From RUG100 sp963542695 (GTDB lineage Bacteria; Bacillota; Clostridia; Peptostreptococcales; Anaerovoracaceae), in the NCBI GenBank assembly GCA_963542695.1, contig CAUTYX010000006.1:1-64000 (forward strand): DNA of 64,000 nucleotides, written 5' to 3'. This document shows positions 44,082-53,132 of this stretch, piece by piece. The notes below the pieces were generated by a model. The model searched no databases and was not told the origin of the DNA. It saw nothing but the letters and a program-made list of their open reading frames with translations. Each line of letters starts with the position of its first letter. Within the stretch, counting starts at the first letter, position 1. A program made the translations under genes and the position numbers.

Positions 44082-44749
44082 ATGGAAAACATAAAAGCTT
44101 TCGTGCGGGCAAGGCCGATAAAGCCACAGAAGAAAAGTGTTGTGTTTACATATCTTTTGGCAATCATTTTGCTTATGATGATTGTTATGGTTATTTACGG
44201 GAACGTCAACGGACACTTTAATAAAATTGGAGTAATACTGACTATTGCAGCAGGGATTCTCTCTGTAATGGGGAGTGCTGTTCTAAAGGGGAAAACAAAA
44301 GAATACTATTTTTCTTTTACGCCTTGCAATATGGAGCCATTGGAACCGCCCTAGGCGCGCTGACTTTTTTGCTAATGAAGAATAACACGGATAGATCTTT
44401 TCTTTTTGGGATATTCTTTTTAATTACGATTGTAGCTTGCTTTATCTATACGTTTATATGGGTGAGAAGAGAACTTGCCAGCGAGAAATATAACCGGAAA
44501 ACAGGAATCGGGGCTTCTTCTTTATTTGAATTTCTGTTAGGAGGTATTGGCTTTAGCTATGCGCTGCGGGTATACCGATATTCCAATATGATGATACCGG
44601 TCTTTATCTTAGGAGGACTGATTTTTATGTTGGAAGTCAAGGCCATTACCTATATAATGCGAGGGTACTATATTCATAAATACGGTCTGCAAGACAAGGT
44701 GCATGTGGTACGTCCAAGGCATCATAGGGAAAAATATCGGTCGTGGTAG
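44082..44749 (+). pseudogene. Array membrane protein F (putative immunity), frameshifted
   Basis: The last array member. ATG 44082 lies nine bases after AAGGAGG and gives MENIKAFVRARPIKPQKK. The frame is lost at about 44308-44313, where one more T in ATTTTTC would give KEYYFFYALQYGAIG. The rest is then intact to the stop at 44747, including YIMRGYYIHKYGLQDKVHVV. It is more divergent than A-E. Confidence 0.72.
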
Positions 44750-44782
44750 TTACTTTTCAAAAGAAGAAATTAACTAGCAAGG

Positions 44783-44812
44783 GAAGTGCCTATGCAGGTG
44801 CTTCTCTTTTTT
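44783..44812 (+). terminator. Terminator at the end of the array
   Basis: A 9-bp stem GAAGTGCCT/AGGTGCTTC (two G-T pairs) around ATGC, followed by a T-run. It closes the array. Confidence 0.75.
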
Positions 44813-44916
44813 GCTTGTTGGAGATCCAATGGGGTGGAGCTTTATTATCGTTTATAGGCGTAGGATAGGGGAATATATGGTATAATAACGTATTAGCGGA
44901 TTAGAGAGGAACATGT

Positions 44917-45678
44917 ATGTATTCATTATTGGCCTTACTATTGATGATAGTACTACCGTTGCCAATGCTCATTAGCGGAAATACACGAGGAGAGTCACCT
45001 TATCGGGCAATTCTCAAGGGTGCCATTGTGACTTGTGGCGGAATTGCACTGTTGTTTGTGGTCTCCATGTTGCTAGGGAATAGTATTATTACAGAACTGA
45101 GAACGGCTGTTGATAGTATTTGTCACCAATTGGCTACTAATGATCAGTTGGCACAAACTTTTAAACTAGGCGATGCCGGTGTAACGGAACGATTTGAAAA
45201 ATACCGGGAAATATATAATCGGATATTACAGTTGACTCCATCCAGCATGATGATTTCGGCTTTGGTTATTTCCTGGATCGAAGGGCTCATTGTAGGAAAA
45301 AGAAAGACGTCGGAAGGGGAGCCTCACAATCCGGTTCCCCCTATGCGAACGTTGCAGCTTCCTCGAGGCGCTGTGTGGGGATGGTTGTTTATCCTGCTGG
45401 CTTCTTGGATATGCAAATGGGCAGGCGCCTCCTTTGCACCGACACTGACGGCCAACGTAGACATTCTCTTTGAGTTAACCTTTGCACTGCAAGGAATTTC
45501 ATTGGTTTTGTTTTTCTTTTATGAAAAGAAGATACCCAAGGTGGTTCCCATCCTTATTGTTATTGTTTGTTGGCTAATGCCTATGGGATTGCCCCTACTC
45601 TTTATTGTCGGCCTACTGGACATGATGTTCCCGTTGCGACAGCGTATTGTCGGCCGAGGAAACCGGGAGGAAAAATAG
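44917..45678 (+). CDS. yybS: YybS-like membrane protein (DUF2232)
   Basis: 253 residues with about six to seven membrane helices in two groups. The family is conserved in Bacillota next to gdpP and rplI, but its function is not established. The gene lies directly upstream of gdpP (four bases apart), as elsewhere. GAGAGGA precedes ATG 44917; a TATAAT box lies at about 44880. Since the GdpP here seems to lack membrane helices, a partner in the membrane could matter, but this is only a suggestion. Confidence 0.8.
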   Translation: MYSLLALLLMIVLPLPMLISGNTRGESPYRAILKGAIVTCGGIALLFVVSMLLGNSIITELRTAVDSICHQLATNDQLAQTFKLGDAGVTERFEKYREIYNRILQLTPSSMMISALVISWIEGLIVGKRKTSEGEPHNPVPPMRTLQLPRGAVWGWLFILLASWICKWAGASFAPTLTANVDILFELTFALQGISLVLFFFYEKKIPKVVPILIVIVCWLMPMGLPLLFIVGLLDMMFPLRQRIVGRGNREEK

Positions 45679-45682
45679 TTGT

Positions 45683-47449
45683 ATGAATACTAATGTCATT
45701 GCCAAATTGCCACTGCCAATGTGCATCATAGACAGCCACGGCAAGATATCTGCAGCCAGCCACCGGATTGGAGATGTCTTCCTTTATGATGGGATTTTAG
45801 GGGCGGATGTGTTTGCCTTAACGGGGATAAAGCATGACCAGCTATTGGAAGCTGCCGATAGCAATGAGGAAATGCTGATTCATCGAAGTGAAAAAAGCTT
45901 TCGGGTGATTTCTTCCAAAACCGAAGAAAACGATGATCAGTTGACGGTGTATTTTGTGGATGTTACAGAATCGGAGCAGCTGCGGCAGCGATATATTGAT
46001 AATCAGGCATGTTATGCAGAGGTTAGCATCGATAATTATGATGAGCTGATGAGTTCCACCGAAGAAGAACACGAAGCAGAACTGGCATCAGATATTGACC
46101 GCCTCATTCGAAATTGGGCATCGGCCATGGAAGCCAGTTTGACCAAGCTCAATGACCATGAATTTTTCATTGTTATGAGCTGTGCTCAGTATGAACAACA
46201 AGCTCGCAGCAAGTTTGAAATTCTTGATAAAGCAAAGAAAATAGAGACGGATGCAGATTTTCCGATAACCTTGTCTATCGGCATCGGAATGGGGGGAGCA
46301 ACGCCGGAAAAAAACGATGATTATGCGCAGGATGCGTTGGAAATTGCCTATGGTCGTGGTGGCGACCAGGTAGTGGTAAAAGACGGAAATACGCTGATGT
46401 ATTTTGGAGGAAAGACGGCCACGGTAGAGAAAAGCAATAAGGGCAAATCCAGAATCATCGGCCATGCCCTAGTGCAGCTCATTGAAACTTCCAGTCGTAT
46501 TTTCATTATGGGTCACCGTAACCCGGATATGGATGCCTTTGGAGCGGCTATTGGTATTTACCGATTGGCAAAACCGATTAACAAGGAAACATATATTGTT
46601 CTTAATGAATACAGCGATGCTCTGGAGGTTCCCTTTGAAATGGCCAAAGAAAGCGGGGAATACGAAATTATCAGTAGTAAAAAAGCCGACAGCCTTTTGA
46701 AGGAACGTTCCTTGGTAATCGTTGTGGATACCCATCGCCCCAGCATTACCGAGTACCCGGATTTGTTGAAAAAAGTAGAGCGCACAGTGGTCATCGACCA
46801 TCATCGAAAAGCGGAGGAAACTATCGAAAAACCAACGTTGGCCTATACAGAACCATATGCTTCCTCTACGGCAGAATTGGTAACGGAGATTTTGCAGTAT
46901 ACCATTGATAAAAAAACCATTACCAAGTTTGAGGCAGAGGTGCTCATGGGGGGCATGTGGGTCGATACCAATCGGTTCTCTGTGAAAACAGGAGTGCGGA
47001 CCTTTGAGGCAGCGGCTTGGCTACGAAGAGCCGGAGCCGACATTGCCGATGTGAAGAAATTCTTCCAGACAGATATGGATGTTTTTAAAAAGCGAGCTAA
47101 CGCAGTAGCAGCAGCCCGGTACGATGATCATGGAATGGCGTTTTCTGTTTGCCAAGGACAAGATCCCAACGCACAGATTATTAACTCTATGGTATCCGAT
47201 GAACTGTTGGTAGTAAAAGGCATTCGCGCCAGCTTTGTAGCAGGTAGAGATTGTCATGGCAAGACGTGCATTAGCGCCCGATCCGTCGGAAACCTTAATG
47301 TGCAAGTAATCATGGAAAAACTCGGCGGTGGCGGGCACATGAATACAGCCGGAACGCAAATAGAAGAAAGTCCGGAAGAGGCTATTGAAAAAATAAAAGA
47401 AATATTGGAGAGCATGAACGATGAAAGTAATACTGAAGAAGAATGTTAA
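45683..47449 (+). CDS. gdpP: Cyclic-di-AMP phosphodiesterase GdpP, without N-terminal membrane helices
   Basis: 588 residues. GdpP hydrolyses c-di-AMP to pApA and so sets potassium and wall homeostasis. A PAS-like domain (about 8-110) is followed by a degenerate GGDEF domain (EFFIVMSCAQYE, LSIGIGMGG). The DHH domain comes next with MGHRNPDMDAFGAA, VVDTHRPS and VIDHHRK, and DHHA1 ends with GGGGHMNTAGTQ. Typical GdpP has about 650 residues and two helices before the PAS domain; here the ATG at 45683, after GGAGG, leads straight into PAS. Confidence 0.92.
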   Translation: MNTNVIAKLPLPMCIIDSHGKISAASHRIGDVFLYDGILGADVFALTGIKHDQLLEAADSNEEMLIHRSEKSFRVISSKTEENDDQLTVYFVDVTESEQLRQRYIDNQACYAEVSIDNYDELMSSTEEEHEAELASDIDRLIRNWASAMEASLTKLNDHEFFIVMSCAQYEQQARSKFEILDKAKKIETDADFPITLSIGIGMGGATPEKNDDYAQDALEIAYGRGGDQVVVKDGNTLMYFGGKTATVEKSNKGKSRIIGHALVQLIETSSRIFIMGHRNPDMDAFGAAIGIYRLAKPINKETYIVLNEYSDALEVPFEMAKESGEYEIISSKKADSLLKERSLVIVVDTHRPSITEYPDLLKKVERTVVIDHHRKAEETIEKPTLAYTEPYASSTAELVTEILQYTIDKKTITKFEAEVLMGGMWVDTNRFSVKTGVRTFEAAAWLRRAGADIADVKKFFQTDMDVFKKRANAVAAARYDDHGMAFSVCQGQDPNAQIINSMVSDELLVVKGIRASFVAGRDCHGKTCISARSVGNLNVQVIMEKLGGGGHMNTAGTQIEESPEEAIEKIKEILESMNDESNTEEEC

Positions 47450-47867
47450 AGGCAGCGGCAAAGCAGGAGATATTGTAAACGTAAATGACGGCTATGCACG
47501 GAATATGTTGATTCCAAAAGGGCTGGCTGTAGAAGCTACCAAGGCCAATATCGGTGCGTTAAATAGAAAAAATGCAGCTGACGAAGCGGCACGTCAGGAA
47601 GCGTTGGCAGAAGCTAGAGAAAACAAAGAAAAGCTGGAAAAAGCCACTATTACTATCGAAAGCAAAGGGGGAGAAGGCGGTCGTCTCTTTGGCTCCATTA
47701 CCAATAAGGACATTGCCCAAGCCTGCAAAGACCAGCTGGGAATTACAGTGGATAAGAAAAAAATCAAGCTGGAAACACCCATTAAAAACGAAGGGCGGAC
47801 ATCGGTAACCATTAAATTGTTTGAGGATGTTTCTGCCCAGGTAGCCGTTGCAGTTACCATCAAATAG
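47421..47867 (+). CDS. rplI: 50S ribosomal protein L9
   Basis: 148 residues. The N-terminal L9 domain (MKVILKKNVKGSGKAGDIVN, then GYARNMLIPKGLAVEAT) is joined by a long helix to the C-terminal domain with LFGSITNKDIAQA. The first 29 bases overlap the end of gdpP in another frame, so translation may be coupled. This is part of the widely conserved gdpP-rplI-dnaB order. Confidence 0.97.
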   Translation: MKVILKKNVKGSGKAGDIVNVNDGYARNMLIPKGLAVEATKANIGALNRKNAADEAARQEALAEARENKEKLEKATITIESKGGEGGRLFGSITNKDIAQACKDQLGITVDKKKIKLETPIKNEGRTSVTIKLFEDVSAQVAVAVTIK

Positions 47868-47904
47868 CAGTGATTAGAGTAAAAAAACAAAAAGGGAATT
47901 CACC

Positions 47905-49257
47905 ATGGAAAGACAACATGATGATATGCCGCAAGAAAGCATGGGGCGTATTCCTCCACATAGCAAAGATGCGGAGGTTTCTGCGCTGGGAGCATCTATG
48001 CTCAGCAAGGATGCTCTCTATGATGTAGCGGAAAAGGTGCGACCGACGGATTTTTACGATCGAAACCACCAGGAAATCTTTGAAGGAATTTTGGAGCTTC
48101 ATCGCCGCAACACCCCGGTAGATGTGTTGACGGTATGTGAAGAATTAAAACGGAGAAATACCTTGGATATGGTAGGGGGGCGCGGCTACATTGCTTCCCT
48201 TTCTTCTGCCGTTCCAACTACATCCAATGCCGGGGAATATGCCAAAATTGTGGCGGAAAAAGCAGAACTTCGTAGTTTGATTGAAACCGCCGGGGATATC
48301 GTAGAAAAAGGGTACTCGGATCAGGTGGAATCCGGAAGGATGTTGGATTTTGCCGAACGGCGTATTTTTGAGATTGCGCAGGGTCGGCAGAATAAGAATG
48401 TGGTGCATCTAAAGGATGTATTACTGGACAATATGAACTCCATCAGCGAACGGGCGAAAAATAAAGGGGCTTTGACCGGTGTTACTTCCGGATTTATTGA
48501 TTTGGATCGAATGACCTCCGGTTTGCAGCGTTCTGACTTGGTTATTTTGGCAGCTCGTCCTTCTATGGGGAAGACCGCCTTTGCACTATGTGTCGCTAGA
48601 AATGCGGCCATCAAAGGCAACAAAGTACTGATTTTCAGTTTGGAAATGAGTAGCGAACAATTATCCCAACGTCTCATTGCCATGGAAGCAGGTGTCGATG
48701 CCCAGAAACTTCGTAGCGGTGATTTGGATAATAACGATTGGAAAAAAATAACCACTACCATTGACAGGTTAGGGGATGCGGATATTTCCATTGACGATAC
48801 ACCGGGACTTTCCTTAATGGAAATCAAAAACAAGTGTCGTCGCCTCAAGGCAGAGCGAGGCTTGGACTTGGTTGTCGTGGACTACTTGCAACTGATGAGT
48901 GCAGAGGGACGTGCCGAATCCAGACAGCAGGAAATATCGGCGCTGTCTCGTGGAATGAAACAGCTGGCAAGAGAAATGGATTGTCCTGTCCTAGTTTTGT
49001 CACAGCTTTCTCGTGCAACGGAGACAAGAACCGATCATAGGCCGATTCTCTCCGACTTGCGGGAATCCGGCGCCATTGAGCAGGATGCCGATGTGGTACT
49101 CTTTCTTTATCGAGACGAGGTATACAACGAAGATACCGAATATCCGGGAGAATGTGAAGTCCATATTGCCAAGCAGAGAAATGGTCCTATTGGTACCGTC
49201 AACGTTTTGTGGCAGAACAGCTACACCAAGTTTGTAAATAAAAACTTTAGAGAATAA
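47905..49257 (+). CDS. dnaB: Replicative DNA helicase DnaB (DnaC in Bacillus)
   Basis: 450 residues, the hexameric fork helicase. The N-terminal domain begins with RIPPHSKDAEVSALGASML. The RecA-like core has Walker A ARPSMGKTAFAL and Walker B LVVVDYLQLMS, and the DnaB motif DLRESGAIEQDADVV. It follows rplI by 37 bases. The start ATG 47905 was chosen on length and family fit. The next gene is a DnaD-type protein that probably helps load it. Confidence 0.97.
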   Translation: MERQHDDMPQESMGRIPPHSKDAEVSALGASMLSKDALYDVAEKVRPTDFYDRNHQEIFEGILELHRRNTPVDVLTVCEELKRRNTLDMVGGRGYIASLSSAVPTTSNAGEYAKIVAEKAELRSLIETAGDIVEKGYSDQVESGRMLDFAERRIFEIAQGRQNKNVVHLKDVLLDNMNSISERAKNKGALTGVTSGFIDLDRMTSGLQRSDLVILAARPSMGKTAFALCVARNAAIKGNKVLIFSLEMSSEQLSQRLIAMEAGVDAQKLRSGDLDNNDWKKITTTIDRLGDADISIDDTPGLSLMEIKNKCRRLKAERGLDLVVVDYLQLMSAEGRAESRQQEISALSRGMKQLAREMDCPVLVLSQLSRATETRTDHRPILSDLRESGAIEQDADVVLFLYRDEVYNEDTEYPGECEVHIAKQRNGPIGTVNVLWQNSYTKFVNKNFRE

Positions 49258-49275
49258 AACGACAAGAAGCAACAG

Positions 49276-50526
49276 ATGAAAATAAAAAGTGAAGACATTA
49301 AAACAGAATATCTTTACGACACTTCGGTAGAAAATATATTTCTTAATGAATACATGCCTATGGCGCCGGAAAACTATGTGAAGGTGTACTTGCTGGCTAA
49401 AATGTATATGAACTCCGGTCATGAAATCGGAGAAGAGACCCTCGCCAAGACACTGCATATCAAGGTAGAGGAAGTGAAAAAGGCTTTGTTTTACTGGAGC
49501 AAGCAGGGGGCGTTGCGTCTCGGAGAAGACAGCATTGAATTTATTTCTATGAAGGAAAAGTTATATGGTCGTCCCCAGAAAAAAAAGCAACCAATTGCTG
49601 CAGAAAAAGGGGCGGATATACTGGAAAACGACAGAATCCGTCAATTAATAAAGACATTGTCACCTGTATTGGGGGAAGGGTTGACCGGTACCGGTGTTCA
49701 GCATTTGTTTTGGTGGGCTGAAGAGCTGAAAGCGACCGATGCGGTTATTGAAGAAGCTGTAAAATATTGTGTCAGCCGTGGCAAGACAAACATGAAATAC
49801 ATCGGCAAATTAGTACAATCCTGGACAGAGTATGGTCTGCAATCCAGAGATGATGTGGATCAATACTTGGAGGAGGCAGATCAGCGACACTATCAATACC
49901 GGCGCATTATGAAAGCGCTAGGGTTTCACCGCAGTGCAACGGAAAAAGAATGCCAGATTATTGACTCCTGGTTTGATGATTTAGACTGTTCCATGAGGGA
50001 AGTATTGGAAGCTTGTGGGAAAACCAGCGGTATTTCCAATCCTAACATCAACTATGTCAATTCCGTTCTGCGCGGCAGCCGCGGGAAGAAAGCCGGAGAG
50101 GACTCCTCTGGGGAAGTCGCAGCAGGTGTCGTTCGCCGATACTATCAGTATCTACAGCACGAGGCCGAAGAAGCGGCAAAGAATCGCCGCCGAATCATGC
50201 TGAAGAGAGCCCCGAAATTGCAGCGCATCGAAGAGGCTATGCTGGAGGCAAATCAGGAACTTACGCAAGTTATGATTTCCGGCGGAGCCAACAAGCAACA
50301 GCGGATGCAGCAAATCAAAGAACAGATGGAGCAGCTGGAAAAAGATCGAAACCGTATAATGGTAGAACATGATATACCGACCGGCTACGATAATATACAG
50401 TACAAATGCAGCATTTGCGGTGATACTGGTGTGCAGGACAATGGTGCTCGCTGCCAGTGCTGGCAAAAGCGAAGCCAAGAAGCTTCTCTTTGGTATCAAC
50501 AGCAGAAAGTCCGGCAAAAAGACTAG
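49276..50526 (+). CDS. dnaD: DnaD-domain replication protein with C-terminal DnaC/DnaI-like segment
   Basis: 416 residues. The N-terminal winged-helix part (about 30-95) and two DnaD-like repeats (about 120-285; VIEEAVKYCVSRGKTNMKYI and MREVLEACGKTSGISNPN) indicate a primosome protein. Residues 300-416 look like the N-terminal part of a DnaC/DnaI helicase loader: a coiled coil, then GYDNIQYKCSICGDTG and CQCW, a likely zinc site. In Clostridia a separate dnaC gene with an AAA+ ATPase usually follows. Here a terminator follows at once, so the ATPase part is missing from this locus. Confidence 0.82.
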   Translation: MKIKSEDIKTEYLYDTSVENIFLNEYMPMAPENYVKVYLLAKMYMNSGHEIGEETLAKTLHIKVEEVKKALFYWSKQGALRLGEDSIEFISMKEKLYGRPQKKKQPIAAEKGADILENDRIRQLIKTLSPVLGEGLTGTGVQHLFWWAEELKATDAVIEEAVKYCVSRGKTNMKYIGKLVQSWTEYGLQSRDDVDQYLEEADQRHYQYRRIMKALGFHRSATEKECQIIDSWFDDLDCSMREVLEACGKTSGISNPNINYVNSVLRGSRGKKAGEDSSGEVAAGVVRRYYQYLQHEAEEAAKNRRRIMLKRAPKLQRIEEAMLEANQELTQVMISGGANKQQRMQQIKEQMEQLEKDRNRIMVEHDIPTGYDNIQYKCSICGDTGVQDNGARCQCWQKRSQEASLWYQQQKVRQKD

Positions 50527-50556
50527 AAACACCTTCTAATATGCAAAGAAACCAAA

Positions 50557-50588
50557 GAAGTTACCGCTGTAAGGTAGCTTCTTTTTTT
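50557..50588 (+). terminator. Terminator after the dnaB-dnaD operon
   Basis: A 9-bp stem GAAGTTACC/GGTAGCTTC followed by seven Ts. Confidence 0.88.
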
Positions 50589-50636
50589 GCAATAGAAAAC
50601 CCCGCATTTGATGCGAAGTTGCTTTTTCAAGATGGA

Positions 50637-50676
50637 CTTGACATAATATTCAGAATAAAGTAAATTATAGCTAACT
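50637..50676 (+). promoter_or_regulatory. Promoter repeat, copy 1 (ABC permease)
   Basis: A 40-base element with TTGACA, a 17-base spacer and TAAATT, nearly identical (39 of 40) to 53025-53064 ahead of the ATPase gene. The shared sequence extends past the promoter boxes, so it may include an operator. About 180 bases separate it from the permease start; no other gene is seen in them. Confidence 0.7.
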
Positions 50677-50857
50677 AAATATATTGCATAAAATAGCTAC
50701 TTATCAAAAATGACATCTGCGTAAAATAAAACCGAGAGGATTTACCGCAAAGGCGGTGTGCTTTAGAACACTTACGGGAAATAAAGTTTTTTGGAATGTA
50801 TATTAGTCTGAGTTAGATTAGTGTTATTTTCTTTAGCAAAACATTCTTTGTATTGGC

Positions 50858-53018
50858 ATGAAAATTTTATCAAAAATAACATTGAGTATATTTGTGATAG
50901 CCGTCGTTGCTCTTTTCAGTTATATGTCTGCGGTATCCGTTATTCAAAATATGGAGAGAGGACGGGAACATTATTTTTTAGCTTTTCTGAAAAAGTGGAT
51001 ATAGATTGCTTTAAAGAATGGCAAGAGTACCTTAAAAACAGACCGGTGAATATCGGTCTGTTAACGTACCCTGATGTCAATACGATACATGTTTATCAGG
51101 CAAAATTTACCGATAAAGATAAGCTTTTTCTACGGAAGGGAAGATTACCGAAAAACAGTAATGAATCCATAGGAAACTATAATGATAGAGAAAAGTACAC
51201 TCAAGTAGGGACGATTGCTGTTCCGGATACTGTGTTGAAATGGGGAATGTACAATCTGTCGGAAGTTACCGATATTTACTTTACAAACCATCTGTTTATA
51301 CAAGGCTCAAAAAGAGAACGGAAAAAAACGGAATTGTTTTTGAAAAAATATGGAGTAATAAAACAAGACAAAGACGAATATTCGTTATACGCACAAAATA
51401 GTAACCTTATGAAAAACATAATGGGATTTAGTATACTATTAGGAATTGTTTTTGCTATATTAAAATGTCTTACTCTTGTGATGAAACAAAAGAAAGTTGC
51501 TATATTAGTTGCTCTGGGGAAAAGGAATCGAGAAATATACATTCTTTATTTCAAGGAACAATTGATAGTAGACTTTTTTTATGTATGTGGGTTTGCCTTT
51601 GCAAGCAGTGCTGTACTGCAGGCTCTTGGATACCCTTCCATAGGGTTTCCTTTGTTGCGGAGTGTATGTATTATATGTGGGTTTTGCATCATGGTATTAG
51701 TCGTGCAATGTCTGATTTTAAAACGACAAATACGAAGTGCTGTTATCAGCCAAGGCATTAAGGGGCGGCGGCAAACAAGAAAATGGATAATCGCCAGCAG
51801 TAGCATTGTAATTATATTTGCTGTGGTGATACTTCTACTATTTATCCGTTTCGGAGATGCATTTTTGCAAATACAAAAGCTTAACGTAACAGCAAAAACA
51901 TGGGAAGAAAAAACGCGAGGGATATATAGCCTAGGAATCAATTCTCAAATAGTAGATGGTACAAAAGAAGAAGTAATGGATATTGTTGATAGACTGGCAA
52001 AGTTATATGACAGGTTGCAATACAATCATCATACCTTCTTCGTTGATGCCGATAATTTTCTTCGGGAGAAAGGGAAAATAAAATTTGGCTATGAAGAAAA
52101 TATACATAAGGAAGAAGATGTGTACTCTATGGATGGAGCCTGTTTGGTAGTAAATAATAATTATTTTGCAATGAACTCAATTGAATTGAAAGCAAATGTA
52201 CAGCATTCCCTGGTTGATGATAAGAACACCTTGAATGTAGTGGTCCCCAGAAAACTGAAAACAAAAGAAGCAATGATAAAGAGGGCCATGGCAGCAAGTT
52301 TTTATGCATACAAAATAGAAATGACTAATGAAAGAAGAGAAGAAGAGGGTAAGCCTTTTTTGAATATAAAAAAGAAGATTTGAAAATAAATGTAATATAT
52401 GTGAATAATAATCAGCGGTATTTTACCTATAATCAAAATGACGGATTGCCGGAAAACAATTATTTTGTCATTGATCCGGTGATTGCAATAGTGAATAGCA
52501 GCATGGACTCCGATTACTTGGGATCTGAGATGACCTTTACACAATTTGTAATAGGGAAATCCAAAAAACAAGCAATGGAACATATAGAAAAAGATGTGCG
52601 AAAAACGAAAACGGAAGATTGTATTCATAGCTTGGTAAGTGTTTACGGAAAGTTAGGGCAGGAAATACATTCGATTAAGTTTTATGTACAATTATACGGC
52701 CTATCCATGGCCGGTGTATTACTGCTATTGATACTGCTTGTCCTTTTTCGTGTATCTTCATACTATCGTATTTATTACCAAAAAGTTACGGTATACATTC
52801 TTCATGGCCAAAGTAAGATTCGTATTTTACGACTGTCCATTTTACTGCAAACGGTAGTCGTTATGATTGCATCCCTTGTTATTGCAGTGATTACGAATTT
52901 TTTATGGGTGGTGGCAGCCGGAGGAGTTCTAGCAGTCTTTATGGCACTTGTGATGATACTCTATGGAAGTTATCTCGCAAGAAAAAATATTAGCGGGTTA
53001 AAGCGGGGGGAGAAATAA
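50858..53018 (+). pseudogene. Bacteriocin-type ABC exporter permease (FtsX-like), two frameshifts
   Basis: About 720 residues if repaired. The natural N-terminus from ATG 50858 (MKILSKITLSIFVIAVVALF) is a membrane helix. The frame is lost at the T6 run 50974-50979; the main frame FFSFSEKVDIDCFKEWQEY then runs to a TGA at 52381-52383. A second T6 run at 52356-52361 again needs one more T to join EYKKEDLKINVIYV and the last four helices. The layout of one N-terminal helix, an extracellular domain, then groups of helices fits the bacteriocin-associated integral membrane family. The ATPase gene follows. Confidence 0.8.
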
Positions 53019-53024
53019 TACATT

Positions 53025-53064
53025 CTTGACATAATATTCAGAATAAAGTAAATTATAACTAACT
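53025..53064 (+). promoter_or_regulatory. Promoter repeat, copy 2 (ABC ATPase)
   Basis: Direct repeat of 50637-50676 with one mismatch: TTGACA (53026-53031), 17 bases, TAAATT (53049-53054). It would let the ATPase be made separately from the permease. Confidence 0.7.
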
Positions 53065-53132
53065 TCTATTTTTAATACAGGTATTGCTTATACATTGGTG
53101 ATAAAATACCCCACTGAGGGAGGCTATAAAAA

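Noticed and set aside
41327..44313. All homopolymer frameshifts as sequencing error
   Set aside because: Not excluded by reads, but core genes with A7 runs (gyrB start, recF near 21114) are intact and the breaks cluster in accessory genes, so general error is less likely.
38509..44749. Insertion sequence or prophage as the source of the Rhs region
   Set aside because: No transposase, integrase, terminal inverted repeats or target duplications were seen at the borders.
52380..53018. Separate second membrane protein gene after the permease
   Set aside because: It begins without a proper start and continues the permease sequence in the next frame; it is the 3' part of the same gene.
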